From JACKII01 sp965222315 (GTDB lineage Bacteria > Pseudomonadota > Alphaproteobacteria > Bin95), in NCBI GenBank assembly GCA_965222315.1, contig OZ244951.1:1426001-1490000 (forward strand): 64,000 nucleotides of DNA, written 5' to 3'. Under the pieces are notes generated by a model. The model saw only the letters and a list, made by a program, of their open reading frames with translations. It was not told the origin of the DNA and did not search any database. Made by a program: the position numbers and the translations under genes. Shown in pieces: positions 23,968-33,240 of the stretch (positions are counted from its first letter, which is position 1; every line of letters begins with the position of its first letter).

Positions 23968-25400
23968 CGTTTTGCCTTCTGTTGCGCCTTGTTCCTAGCC
24001 TTGTACTGGGCCATGAAGGTGCCGCCGGTGGGGGCCGGCAGGTCGCGCGTACCGGTCCAGCCGCCCGCCAAGGGCAGGGAGCGGATCATCGGTTTGCCGC
24101 GCGCCCAGAACCGCATGAGGCGCGAAGCCATCGCTGCGCCTGGCCGGTAGAGCCAAGGCCGCGCCGCCGCAAAAGCCCAGAGCTTCACCGCCAGCCGCGC
24201 CGGTTGGGGCACCAGCTTGCGCCGCCAGGTATCGTCGCGGAGGGAGCGGATCAGGTCCGGCAGCGGAATTTTGACCGGGCAGACCTCGGCGCAGCGGCCG
24301 TTCAGGGTGCAGGCGTGGGGCAGGTCCTTTGCCACTTCCAGGCTATGCATGACGGGCGCAAGCACCGTGCCCATCGGCCCCGGATAGGTCGCGCCGTAGG
24401 GGTGGCCGCCGATCACGCTGTAAACCGGGCAATGGTTGATGCAGGCCGCGCACCGGATGCAACGGAGCATCGGCTTCATCTCGCTGGCGAGCATTTGGGT
24501 GCGGCCATTGTCGACGAGGACGATGTGCATTTCCTCCGGCCCGCGGGTCTCGTCCGTGCGGCGGGGGCCGGTGAAGAAGCTGGTGTACTGGGTGAACTCG
24601 ATGCCGAGGGCGGAGCGCGCCAATAGGCGCAACAATACCAGCGCGTCGTCCGGGGTCGGCACCACTTTCTCGATGCCCGCGGTAACGATGTGCATACGCG
24701 GCAGTTCGGTGGTGAGCTCGGCGTTGCCCTCGTTCGTGACGGTGCAGACGGAGCCGGTGGAAGCGACCAGGAAGTTCGCGCCGGAGATGCCAACGTCCGC
24801 TCCCACATATTTTGGGCGGAGTTCCTGGCGCGCGCTTTCGACCAGCACGCCGACTTCCTCGCCGATGATCGGCAGTTTGTGATGACCGGCGAAGAGGTGG
24901 GCGACTTCCTCCCGCGTCTTGTGCATCGCCGGGATGACGATGTGGGAGGGCGGCTCGTCGGCAAGCTGGATGATGTGTTCGGCCAGATCGGTCTCGACCC
25001 GTTCGATGCCTGCATCGGCCAGAGCCTTCGGCAGGCCGATTTCCTCGCCCAGCATGGATTTGACCCGTGTCACCGATTTCGCACCGGCTTTCCGGCAAAG
25101 GTCGGTGACGATCTTGCAGGCCTCTTCCGGCGTCTCCGCCCAATGCACGACGGAGCCGGAGGCAGTAGCGTTTTTCTCGAACTCTGCCAGGTAGTGGTCG
25201 AGGTGCTGGAGCGTGTGATCCTTGATGCGCGCGCCGAGTTCGCGCGTTTCCTCGAAGTTCGGGTACTTGGCCAGCACGTCCCGTCGCCGGGTCTGGAGCA
25301 GGCCGATGGTGCGGTCGAGGCCGATTTTCAGGTTGGGGCGGGCGAGGGCGTCGCGCACCTCGCGCTTGAAATGGGCGGGGGAGCGGTTGGCGGTGCTCAT
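23964..25400 (-). CDS. lutB: Lactate utilization iron-sulfur protein B
   Basis: 478-residue iron-sulfur protein with an N-terminal LUD domain and two C-terminal [4Fe-4S] motifs: CIRCAACINHCPVYS and CTLNGRCAEVCPVKIP. The start is ATG 25400, overlapping the lutA stop (ATGA); a reading extended to 25646 lies wholly within lutA and is rejected. It is the electron-transfer subunit of the LutABC lactate oxidase, in the cytoplasm or membrane-associated. Confidence 0.94.
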   Translation of the reverse strand: MSTANRSPAHFKREVRDALARPNLKIGLDRTIGLLQTRRRDVLAKYPNFEETRELGARIKDHTLQHLDHYLAEFEKNATASGSVVHWAETPEEACKIVTDLCRKAGAKSVTRVKSMLGEEIGLPKALADAGIERVETDLAEHIIQLADEPPSHIVIPAMHKTREEVAHLFAGHHKLPIIGEEVGVLVESARQELRPKYVGADVGISGANFLVASTGSVCTVTNEGNAELTTELPRMHIVTAGIEKVVPTPDDALVLLRLLARSALGIEFTQYTSFFTGPRRTDETRGPEEMHIVLVDNGRTQMLASEMKPMLRCIRCAACINHCPVYSVIGGHPYGATYPGPMGTVLAPVMHSLEVAKDLPHACTLNGRCAEVCPVKIPLPDLIRSLRDDTWRRKLVPQPARLAVKLWAFAAARPWLYRPGAAMASRLMRFWARGKPMIRSLPLAGGWTGTRDLPAPTGGTFMAQYKARNKAQQKAKR

Positions 25401-26173
25401 TGTTTGGCTCCCGAGCCGCCGAGGCCGTGGCCGTCGGCCATGCCCGCGAGGACTTCCGCCGGGTGAAAGACGCGGATGTCGCCCCGGCCCTCGCGGGAAA
25501 GCTTGCCCGCCATGTTCATCAGGCAGCCGAGATCCGCGGCGAGCAGTGTATCCGCGCCGGTCGCCTGGATCTGGTGGGTCTTGTCCGTCACGATGGCCGT
25601 GGAGATATCCGGGTACTTGACCGCGAACGTCCCGCCGAAGCCGCAACAGGCATTCTCGCCCTCAAGCGGAACCAGTTCGAGGCCCTGCACGTGCTCCAGC
25701 AGCGCCAGCGGCTGCTGGTAGATGCTCAGTTCGCGCAGGCCGGAGCAGGTATGGTGGTAGGTGGCAGAGCCATTGTACTTGACGCCCACGGGCTTCCAGC
25801 CACGCACTTCGTGCAGGAAGCTGAGCAATTCGTAGGACCGGGCAGCGAGGTCTTCCGCCTCCGCCAGCCACTTTGGATCGTCCGCGAACAGCTCGGGGTA
25901 GTGGGTCTTGACCGTGCCGAGGCAGGAGCCAGAGGGGGCAACCACATAGTCGAAGCCGCTGAATGCCTTGATGACGGCCTTGGCGAGCGGCTTTGATTCC
26001 TCCCGCGCGCCGGAGTTCAGGCCGGGCTGGCCGCAGCAGGTCTGCGTCTCCGGCACGTCGACGCGGCAGCCGGCATCCTCCAGCAGTTTCAGTGTGGCAA
26101 AGCCGATCTCCGGGCGGATGGAATCCACCAAGCAGGTGACCAGCAGGCCGACATGGGGGTGTTCTTGGCTCAT
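25397..26173 (-). CDS. lutA: Lactate utilization (Fe-S)-binding protein A
   Basis: 258-residue protein with two cysteine-rich CCG domains: TCCGQPGLNSGAR near residue 45 and ACCGFGGTFAVKYP near 185, which ligate a Fe-S centre as in heterodisulfide-reductase and glycolate-oxidase subunits. First gene of lutABC. No lutR or lactate permease is adjacent; a flippase gene on the same strand precedes it by 22 bases, apparently by chance. Confidence 0.93.
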   Translation of the reverse strand: MSQEHPHVGLLVTCLVDSIRPEIGFATLKLLEDAGCRVDVPETQTCCGQPGLNSGAREESKPLAKAVIKAFSGFDYVVAPSGSCLGTVKTHYPELFADDPKWLAEAEDLAARSYELLSFLHEVRGWKPVGVKYNGSATYHHTCSGLRELSIYQQPLALLEHVQGLELVPLEGENACCGFGGTFAVKYPDISTAIVTDKTHQIQATGADTLLAADLGCLMNMAGKLSREGRGDIRVFHPAEVLAGMADGHGLGGSGAKQ

Positions 26174-26195
26174 GGCTGGCTTTTAGCGCCTGCGT

Positions 26196-27395
26196 CTAGT
26201 CCTGACGAGGGGGCGGAGCGGCGCGGGCGAGGGAGCGGGCGCTGAAGGCGGCCACGGGACCGAGCGCCAGCAGGTGCGCCATCATCACGCCGCTGCCGCC
26301 CTGACTCGTCGCGAGCGGCCAGGCCAGCGCCACGAACACGGCGAGCAGAAGCCAGGAATCGCGGGCGCGGTGGGTCTCCAACTGGCGGGCGGTGAGTTCC
26401 ATCCACTGCCCGGCGACGAAGCAGCGGAAGGCGAGGACGAATCCTGCCAGGAACAGAATAGGAGCAGCCGCCTCGTAGGCGGGGCCGTAGAGGAGCGAGA
26501 TGAGTTGGCCGCCTGCCAGTGTGAAGATGGCCAGGCCACCTGCAGCCATCGCGGCGAGGCAGAGGCGGAGGAGCTTGCGCTGTACCAGCCAATCGGGTGA
26601 GTCGGGCGCGTGCGCCGCGAGGCGCGGCTGGAACCATTGGGAAAGCGTCTGCGCGCCCATGCTGGCGAGTTGGAGGAGGCGGAGGGCGGCATTGTAGAGC
26701 CCGGCCCCAGCCTCTCCGAGGAAGGCGCGGATTAGAAGTGTGTCCAGGTGCGCGTAGAACACGCCCGCGGACTGGGAGGCGATGAAGGGCATGATTTCTG
26801 GCGTTGCAGGCTTTGCCCTGTCTCCTGCCGGGAAAGCCCTTGCGGCCTTCGTCTGGAGCACCAGCAATTGAAAGCCCCGCGCCATGGCCCAGGTCAGGCC
26901 GATGGCCCAGGCCCCAAGGCCGGGGATCAGGGCCGCCAGGATGAAAACGCCGTTGGCGATCAGGATAAAGGGAAAGACCTGATTCTCCTGCCGGGTCGCC
27001 CGGAAGGCGGAAATGCGCAATTCCACAAACGCCGCAATGGTCATCGCGATATAGAGCGTGACGGGAATGCTGGTCCGGTCATCGTCGAGCCCGAAGGCGA
27101 CCAAGCCGGCGATGAGGGGCACCGCCAAGGTAAACGCTAACAGACGGTCGCAGGTGCGGAGGGCGTTGCGCAGTGAGTCAGGCGCACGGCCGCCACGGTC
27201 GAGGATGAAAGCCGACAAGCCGGTGGCGGGCAGGAAGGCGATCAGGCTCGCAAGAGCGAAATGGCAGGCGAACGCGCCGAAGGTCACAGGCTCCCACCGT
27301 GCGGCCAGGATGATCATGGCGAGGCCGGGGCCGAGAACCCTTGCTGCTTGGCTGGCAGCGAGGAGGTAGGCGTCGCGGGGGATGGGGAGTTTCAC
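26196..27395 (-). CDS. Oligosaccharide flippase family protein (Wzx-like)
   Basis: 399-residue integral membrane protein with about twelve hydrophobic segments, resembling the MOP/MATE-type flippases that move undecaprenyl-linked oligosaccharides across the inner membrane. The YAHLDTLLIRAFLGEAGAGLYNA-like region (about residues 215-237) matches the conserved central part of Wzx/RfbX proteins. It is not inside a polysaccharide cluster, but KpsC and GT39 genes lie about 8-11 kb away and a GT2 cassette lies at the left end. Confidence 0.82.
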   Translation of the reverse strand: MKLPIPRDAYLLAASQAARVLGPGLAMIILAARWEPVTFGAFACHFALASLIAFLPATGLSAFILDRGGRAPDSLRNALRTCDRLLAFTLAVPLIAGLVAFGLDDDRTSIPVTLYIAMTIAAFVELRISAFRATRQENQVFPFILIANGVFILAALIPGLGAWAIGLTWAMARGFQLLVLQTKAARAFPAGDRAKPATPEIMPFIASQSAGVFYAHLDTLLIRAFLGEAGAGLYNAALRLLQLASMGAQTLSQWFQPRLAAHAPDSPDWLVQRKLLRLCLAAMAAGGLAIFTLAGGQLISLLYGPAYEAAAPILFLAGFVLAFRCFVAGQWMELTARQLETHRARDSWLLLAVFVALAWPLATSQGGSGVMMAHLLALGPVAAFSARSLARAAPPPRQD

Positions 27396-27495
27396 TCAAT
27401 CACCCTTCCCGGCCGGATGCCTGGCCTTGGGCCGGGCGGAGTGCCGAGCGGAGCGCCGGGACCCAGAGGCGGTGACATGGCATGGCTGGGCCCCG

Positions 27496-27575
27496 GACAG
27501 CGCTGCGCGCTTCCGGGGAGATGACAGCGCTGCGCACTTCTGGGAGACGACAGCGCTGTGCGTTTCCGGGGAGAA
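27496..27575. repeat. Three tandem copies of a 26-28-base repeat
   Basis: GACAGCGCTGCGC plus a variable T/C-rich part and GGGAGA recurs at 27496-27522, 27523-27548 and 27549-27575, with a few substitutions. The complement (GTC..CTCCCCGGAAGCGCGCAG) resembles scattered alphaproteobacterial palindromic repeats. It lies in the gap between the flippase start and the dgcA end; the remainder of 27396-27636 is GC-rich and shows no gene. Confidence 0.75.
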
Positions 27576-27636
27576 CAGTGTCGTGTGGTCGGCAGCGCTT
27601 CGACCGACTCGTCATTGCCCGTCTCTTTTGCGCTCT

Positions 27637-28620
27637 CTACCCCCACAACTCCCTCGATGGCGGCTCAACCTCGCTGCCTTTGTAGACCATGCCGTGCGGG
27701 CGGTCTTCGGCCAGGAGCAGGGGGCCGTCGATGTCGATGACTTCCGACATGGCGGCGATCAGGGTGGCTGGCGCCATTGCCAGGGAGGTGCCGCGCATGC
27801 AGCCGGTCATGATGCGCAAGCCGCGTTGCCGTGCCTCCTCCGCGACGGCTAAAGCTTCCGTTAAGCCGCCGGTCTTATCGAGCTTGATGTTAATGAACTC
27901 ATACCGCCCGGCGACGGCGTCGAAGCTGGAACGGTCGTGGAAGCTCTCGTCGGCGCAGAGCGGCACGGGGTGCGCGAACCCGGCGAGGCAGGCGTCGTCG
28001 CCGGCGGCGACCGGCTGCTCGATCAGGTCTACGCCGTGCTTGGCGAGGCCGTGGCAGAGCCTCTCCGCATCGTTCGCCGACGCGCCTTCGTTGGCGTCCA
28101 CGATCAGCTTGGCCTTGGGCGCCGCGGCGCGGACAGCGGCGACGCGGGTCTCGTCATCGCCGTCGCCCATGAGTTTCAGCTTCAGGACGGGCCGCCATGC
28201 ATGCTCGGCCGCTGCCGCTCCCATCTCCGCCGGGGAGCCGCTGGATAGGGTGTAGGCCGTGGTCAGGACCGACGGGGCCGGCAGGCCCGCCACTTCCCAA
28301 ACACGCTTGCCGGCCTGCTTGGCTTCCAGGTCCCAGAAGGCGCAGTCCACGGCATTCCGGGCCGCGCCGGCGGGCAGCAATGCCTGCAATTCCATGCGGC
28401 CAGCGCCCCCTGCCACGGCGTCCGCCACGCTTTCGATCTGGGCGAGGACGCTTTCCATGCTCTCCCCATAGCGGGGGTAGGGGAAGCTCTCGCCACGGCC
28501 GCTGACGCCATCGGCCTCGATCACCGCTTCGGCGACAGGGGAGGTGGTGTAGGTGCCACGCGAAATCGTGAAGGGATTGGCGAGCGGGAAGACGCTTTCG
28601 TGGGCCGACAGCCGCCTCAT
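27637..28620 (-). CDS. dgcA: N-acetyl-D-glutamate racemase (enolase superfamily)
   Basis: 327-residue muconate-lactonising-like enolase-superfamily enzyme of the dipeptide-epimerase branch. The KLKLMGD catalytic lysine pair region, metal ligands in VDANEG, IEQPV and CADES, and the second lysine in NIKLDKTGG are in order. Adjacent dgcN points to the DgcN-DgcA D-glutamate route described in marine proteobacteria: DgcN acetylates D-Glu and DgcA racemises N-acetyl-D-Glu. Start ATG overlaps the dgcN stop (ATGA). Alternatively it could be an L-Ala-D/L-Glu epimerase of peptidoglycan recycling; the partner gene favours DgcA. Confidence 0.87.
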   Translation of the reverse strand: MRRLSAHESVFPLANPFTISRGTYTTSPVAEAVIEADGVSGRGESFPYPRYGESMESVLAQIESVADAVAGGAGRMELQALLPAGAARNAVDCAFWDLEAKQAGKRVWEVAGLPAPSVLTTAYTLSSGSPAEMGAAAAEHAWRPVLKLKLMGDGDDETRVAAVRAAAPKAKLIVDANEGASANDAERLCHGLAKHGVDLIEQPVAAGDDACLAGFAHPVPLCADESFHDRSSFDAVAGRYEFINIKLDKTGGLTEALAVAEEARQRGLRIMTGCMRGTSLAMAPATLIAAMSEVIDIDGPLLLAEDRPHGMVYKGSEVEPPSRELWG

Positions 28621-29615
28621 AGCGTTGCCAGCCGGTCCACGATCAGGCCAACTCCGCCCTTCAACGGATCGACGCAGGGCAAGCCGAACTTATCCTCATT
28701 TTCCTTCAGATAGCGGTCGGCGATGGCTGGCTCCAGCAGGTGGGTATCGATGCAGATGCCAACAAAGCGCGCGTCCGGGTTGGTGAGCGAGGCAAGGGCC
28801 GCGTAGGGCCGGAAGCAGCTTTCCAGGGAGGGAATGGGCGCGTGTTTCAGGCCGCGCATGTGCGTGCGGGTCGGCTCGTGGCAGAGCACCATGGCGTCCG
28901 GTTGCGCGCCATGCACAAGCCCGACGGTGACGCCGGAAAAGGCCGCGTGGAAAAGGGAGCCCTGGCCTTCTATCACGTCCCAGTGGTTCGGATCGGCCTC
29001 GGGCGAAAGCCACTCCACCGCGCCGGAGATGAAGTCGGCGATGACCGCATCGATGGCCACGCCGCGCTCGGCGATCATGATGCCGGTCTGGCCGGTGGCG
29101 CAGAAGCTGGCGTCCATGCCGCGGGCTTCCAGTTCCTTGGTAATCGCCAGGGCAGAATATTTCTTGCCGACCGAGCAGTCGGTGCCGACGGTCAGCAGGC
29201 GCTTGCCGGAGCGTTTGGCACCCGTGCCGGTTTTGAAAGTCTGGTCCGAGTACCGCACGTCGTGCAGGGCCGCGCCGTGTTTCGCCGCCGCGTCTGCCAC
29301 CGCGGGAATCTTACCGAGGCGGGTGTGCAGGCCGCTGGCGATGTCCATGCCGTTTTCCATGGCCTCTACCAGGACGGCTGACCAATGGTCCGGCATGACG
29401 CCGCCGGAATTGGCGACGGCGACGATCAGGGTTTTGGCTCCTTTGGCAGCGGCTTCTGCTACGGTTACATCCGGTAAACCGACGTCTGCCTGGCAGCCGG
29501 GCAGACGCAATTGGCCGACGCACCAGTCGGGCCGCCAATAGGCGATGCCGTCGGCGGTCTTGGCCGCCAATTGGTCGTGAACGTCGCCGAGGAACAACAG
29601 ATAGGGCCGTTGCAT
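28617..29615 (-). CDS. dgcN: D-glutamate N-acetyltransferase DgcN (DUF1611)
   Basis: 332-residue DUF1611-family protein with a Rossmann-like N-terminal part and a P-loop-like segment in LLTVGTDCSVGKKYSA. It also has VIEGQGSLFHAAFSGVT, CHEPTRTHMRG and DPLKGGVGLIV near the end. Start ATG 29615 has AAGAGAG just upstream; a longer reading to 29693 lacks a ribosome site. It couples to dgcA by overlap. The known role is to acetylate D-glutamate as the first step of its catabolism. Confidence 0.86.
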   Translation of the reverse strand: MQRPYLLFLGDVHDQLAAKTADGIAYWRPDWCVGQLRLPGCQADVGLPDVTVAEAAAKGAKTLIVAVANSGGVMPDHWSAVLVEAMENGMDIASGLHTRLGKIPAVADAAAKHGAALHDVRYSDQTFKTGTGAKRSGKRLLTVGTDCSVGKKYSALAITKELEARGMDASFCATGQTGIMIAERGVAIDAVIADFISGAVEWLSPEADPNHWDVIEGQGSLFHAAFSGVTVGLVHGAQPDAMVLCHEPTRTHMRGLKHAPIPSLESCFRPYAALASLTNPDARFVGICIDTHLLEPAIADRYLKENEDKFGLPCVDPLKGGVGLIVDRLATL

Positions 29616-29794
29616 GATCTCTCTTCCGCTTGCGGGGCCGGGCGATTTTCGCGCCGAAACAGCTATGAAACACGGTGCGCCGAGGTCGCGCAATGGGGCA
29701 GGTTTATCGCCTGACGGCTTGCAGGGAAGGCAAATCGGACGGCACTGTGCCTGGAAGCCGTTTAATTTCTAAACCCGGATCACCGACCCGCTGC

Positions 29795-32563
29795 ATGAGC
29801 GACGCGCCGAACCTTCCCGAAGACGATAGCGGACCCGCGCTCGCGGCCATTCCGGCGCTGGTCTGTGGCGTGCGTCAGGCGGCTTGGCGCGCAGCGGACG
29901 GCGCGGCGACCACCATGCCGTTGCGCGAGGCGGCGAAGCTGGCGGAAGCGCAGCCGCCACTGGTCTGTCACCGGATCACGACGGCGCAGCGCCTGCGGGT
30001 CAATGACCTGCGCTGCTACGACCTGCTGGAGCTTTTTGCCTTTGCCCGGCCCGCCATGGGGTGCGTGCCGACGCCGAGGGGGCTGGCGGTGGCTTTGGGC
30101 CTGCCGGTGCGGGGGCATCTGGCGGACGAACCGCAGCTATTGGCGGATGCCGCCGCGTTGTTGTTGCAGGAAATTGCGGCGTCGGGTGACGTAACCCTCG
30201 CGCCGCTAGCCTGGCAGATGGCGCGGGGCGGCTGGACCTGGGGGCCGCTGGTTCTGGCGCGCACGGGCCTGCCGGAGGGGAACACGGCCGGCCGCGCCCG
30301 TCATGCCATGCAGGCCTGGGAGCGCCGCCCGAATTGGGAGGAGCGCCCGCCGGACGGGGAGCCGGGCGCCGAGCCCATCGATCCCGCCGATTCGCGCCGC
30401 CGCCTGATCGAATTGCTGGGTCATGAGTCGGAGCAACGGCCGAGCCAGGCGGACTATGCCGATGCGGTGACGGCAGCGTTCCAGCCCCGTGCCTTTGAAG
30501 GTCAGCCGAACATGGTGCTGGCGGAAGCGGGCACGGGCATCGGCAAGACGCTCGGCTATCTGGCGCCTGCGACGCTCTGGGCGGAGATCAACGAGGCGCC
30601 GGTCTGGGTCTCCACCTACACCCGCAACCTCCAACAGCAGATCGACCGGGAGTTGGATCGGCTGTTTCCGCTGCCGGTGGACAAGCAGGCCCGGGTCGTG
30701 GTGCGGAAAGGGCGGGAGAACTATCTCTGCCTGCTGAATTTCGATGAGGCGAGCGGTTCCCTGTTCGCGCAGGGGCCGGATGCCATCGGATTGGGGTTGA
30801 TGGCGCGCTGGGTGGGTGCGACGCGGGATGGCGACATGGTGGGCGGCGACCTGCCAGCCTGGCTGATCGATCTGGCGGGCTGGCGGCTGTCGCTGGGGCT
30901 GGCCGACCGGCGGGGCGAGTGCATCTACGCCGCCTGTACGCACTACCGCAAATGCTTCATCGAGGCGAGTGTGCGGGCGGCGCGCAAGGCGGATGTGGTG
31001 ATTGCCAATCATGCGCTGGTCATGGCGCAGGCGGCGCTGGGCGGGGCGGAGGAAGGCTATCTGCCGACGCGCTACGTTTTCGATGAGGGGCACCATGTCT
31101 TCGATGCGGCGGACAGTGCCTTTGCCGCGGCCATAACGGGGCTGGAGGCGCGGGAGTTGCGGCGTTGGCTGTTGGGGGCGGAGGGGCGGTCCGACAGCCG
31201 GGCGCGGGGGCTCCGGCGGCGGCTGGAGGACTTGCTGCCGGCCGGGCAGGAAGCGGCGGAGCTGCTGGACGCCGCCCTGATGGCCGGCACCAAGCTGCCA
31301 GGAGAGGGCTGGCTGCAACGGCTGACCGACGATAAGCCGCAAGGACCGGCGGAAGCATTTTTGGCGCATGTCAGGCAACAGGTCCGGGCGCGGGCGGCCT
31401 CCACCGACGGGCCGTTCAGCCTGGAGTGCGAGGCTAGGCCGACGGTCGAAGGGCTGGATGAGGCGGCGGCCAAGCTCTCCGCAGCACTTGAAAGCATCCG
31501 GCAGCCGATGGCCAAGCTGCGCCTGATGCTGCTTCGGCGCCTGGATGACGAGGCGGACGAGTTGGATCAGACCACCCGCCAGCGGATCGACGGATTGGCA
31601 CGAACGCTTACCCGACGGGGCGAGCATCAGCTGGCGGCCTGGTCCGACATGCTGACCGCGCTCGCCGAGGAGCCGCTGGAGCAATATGTGGACTGGTTCG
31701 CGCTGGAGCGGATCGCCGGTCAGGAGCGGGACGTGGGCATGCACCGGCATTGGCTGGACCCGTCCATCCCCTTCGCTGGTGCGGTGGCTGAGCCGGCCCA
31801 TGGGCTTGTCGTGACGTCAGCCACCCTGCGCGACACCACCGGCCAGCCGGAGCGGGACTGGATTGCGGCGGAGATGCGGGTGGGCGCGCCGCACCTGAGC
31901 GCGAGCCCGCTGCGCGCCGCGATGGAATCGCCGTTCGACTATGCCGCCAATACCCGCGTCTTCGTGCTGGGCGATGTGGGCAAGAACAACGCCGATCAGG
32001 TCGCAGCGGCTTACCGCGTGCTGTTCCAGGCGGCGCAGGGCGGCGCACTGGGCCTGTTTACCGCCATTCACCGGCTCCGCGCCGTTTACCAAAGGCTGGC
32101 AGGGCCGCTGGAGGAGGGGGAGATCCCGCTCTACGCCCAGCATGTGGACAAGCTGGACACTGCGAGCCTGGTGGACATTTTCCGGGCGGACGAGAATGCC
32201 TGCCTGCTGGGGACGGATGCGGTGCGTGACGGCGTGGACGTGCCGGGACGGGCGCTGCGCCTGATCGTGTTCGACCGGGTGCCCTGGCCCAGGCCCGATA
32301 TCCTGCACAAGGCGCGGCGCAAGGCCTTTGGCGGCAGCCGCTACGACGACCAGATCGCGCGCGGCAAGCTACGCCAGGCGTTCGGGCGGCTGGTGCGGCG
32401 GGAGGGCGACGCCGGCGTGTTCGTCATGCTGGACTCCGCCTTGCCGTCCAGGCTCGCCAGCGCGTTTCCGCCTGGGGTGGAAATCCAGCGGGTCGGTCTG
32501 GCGGAGGCCGCGAGCCTGACGCGGGCGTTTCTGCTGGAAAAAGAGGTGATTGGCGAGCGCTGA
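29795..32563 (+). CDS. DinG/XPD-like ATP-dependent DNA helicase
   Basis: 922-residue superfamily 2 helicase. Walker A is EAGTGIGKTLGY near residues 243-254, the DEAH-type box is DEGHH near 429, and the last helicase motif reads QAFGRLVRREGDAG near the C-terminus. Cysteines in the Fe-S insertion are visible as NYLCLLNF and ECIYAACTHYRKCF, the spacing of XPD/DinG iron-sulfur helicases. Start ATG 29795; codons upstream to 29675 are in frame but overlap the divergent dgcN promoter side. Likely unwinds 5'-tailed DNA in repair. Confidence 0.92.
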   Translation: MSDAPNLPEDDSGPALAAIPALVCGVRQAAWRAADGAATTMPLREAAKLAEAQPPLVCHRITTAQRLRVNDLRCYDLLELFAFARPAMGCVPTPRGLAVALGLPVRGHLADEPQLLADAAALLLQEIAASGDVTLAPLAWQMARGGWTWGPLVLARTGLPEGNTAGRARHAMQAWERRPNWEERPPDGEPGAEPIDPADSRRRLIELLGHESEQRPSQADYADAVTAAFQPRAFEGQPNMVLAEAGTGIGKTLGYLAPATLWAEINEAPVWVSTYTRNLQQQIDRELDRLFPLPVDKQARVVVRKGRENYLCLLNFDEASGSLFAQGPDAIGLGLMARWVGATRDGDMVGGDLPAWLIDLAGWRLSLGLADRRGECIYAACTHYRKCFIEASVRAARKADVVIANHALVMAQAALGGAEEGYLPTRYVFDEGHHVFDAADSAFAAAITGLEARELRRWLLGAEGRSDSRARGLRRRLEDLLPAGQEAAELLDAALMAGTKLPGEGWLQRLTDDKPQGPAEAFLAHVRQQVRARAASTDGPFSLECEARPTVEGLDEAAAKLSAALESIRQPMAKLRLMLLRRLDDEADELDQTTRQRIDGLARTLTRRGEHQLAAWSDMLTALAEEPLEQYVDWFALERIAGQERDVGMHRHWLDPSIPFAGAVAEPAHGLVVTSATLRDTTGQPERDWIAAEMRVGAPHLSASPLRAAMESPFDYAANTRVFVLGDVGKNNADQVAAAYRVLFQAAQGGALGLFTAIHRLRAVYQRLAGPLEEGEIPLYAQHVDKLDTASLVDIFRADENACLLGTDAVRDGVDVPGRALRLIVFDRVPWPRPDILHKARRKAFGGSRYDDQIARGKLRQAFGRLVRREGDAGVFVMLDSALPSRLASAFPPGVEIQRVGLAEAASLTRAFLLEKEVIGER

Positions 32564-32662
32564 GGAGCGGCCTGACGCGGGGAGGGAGCGGCGAATAGGC
32601 GGCTGGGGCTTGACGGCGGGAGGCGGGCGCTCTTTATCGGCAGATGAATTACCGCAGGGCAC

Positions 32663-33115
32663 ATGTTGCCCGACCGCAGAAAGGCGCTCCATCCCGTGTC
32701 CGACTCCTCTGTTCTCGACCACCAATCCGCCCTGATTTACGTCATGGTGCTGGTATCCGCCTCCGACGGCGACATGACCGACAACGAGCTTTCCACCATC
32801 GGCAGCATCGTGCAGCACCTGCCGGTGTTCGCCGACTATGACGTCGACATGCTGCCGAGCGCGGCCAACAACTGCACCGCCATGCTGGACGATGAGGAAG
32901 GGCTGGAAACCGTGCTCTCCCTGGTAGCGGAGGCGCTGCCGGAGAAGCTGTGCGAGACCGCCTATGCGCTCGCCTGCGACGTGGCGGCGGCAGATGCTGC
33001 GCTCAGCCAGGAAGAACTGCGGCTTCTGGAGATGATCCGCTACAAGTTGGCAGTGGATCGTCTGCCGGCCGCCGCCATCGAGCGTGGCGCCCGGGCGCGG
33101 CACGCGACGCTGTAG
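32663..33115 (+). CDS. TerB-family protein
   Basis: Up to 150 residues; compact helical tellurite-resistance-TerB-like domain (YVMVLVSASDGDMTDNELS and VAAADAALSQEELRLLEMI), with two acidic repeat motifs that could bind a divalent ion. The ATG at 32663 has GCAGGG nearby; a GTG at 32696 (MSDSSVLDHQS) would start closer to the conserved domain and is a fair alternative. It follows the helicase by 100 bases on the same strand. Function of this family in alphaproteobacteria is unclear; tellurite resistance should not be assumed. Confidence 0.85.
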   Translation: MLPDRRKALHPVSDSSVLDHQSALIYVMVLVSASDGDMTDNELSTIGSIVQHLPVFADYDVDMLPSAANNCTAMLDDEEGLETVLSLVAEALPEKLCETAYALACDVAAADAALSQEELRLLEMIRYKLAVDRLPAAAIERGARARHATL

Positions 33116-33146
33116 GGGATTTCTGCCTGCCCGGTTCCCGCTTTTC

Positions 33147-33172
33147 CCCTCCTTGACGGAAGTCAGGGAGGG
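33147..33172. terminator. GNRA-capped hairpin between convergent genes
   Basis: CCCTCCTTGAC, loop GGAA, GTCAGGGAGGG: an 11-bp stem with one wobble pair and a GNRA tetraloop. It lies between the TerB-like gene and the convergent acyl-CoA dehydrogenase gene and could terminate either transcript, although neither side has a long U-tract. Confidence 0.5.
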
Positions 33173-33240
33173 AGCGGAGGTTTTGGAGACGCCGGCTCTG
33201 CGCTCTACTTCGGCCGGGACACGCGAACCCGGCGGGCTTG

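Noticed and set aside
27392..27646. Small ORFs in the repeat-rich gap before dgcA
   Set aside because: They consist of translated repeats without ribosome sites.
30206..31801. 531-codon ORF antisense to the helicase gene
   Set aside because: Typical GC-rich shadow frame; the helicase on the plus strand has all motifs.
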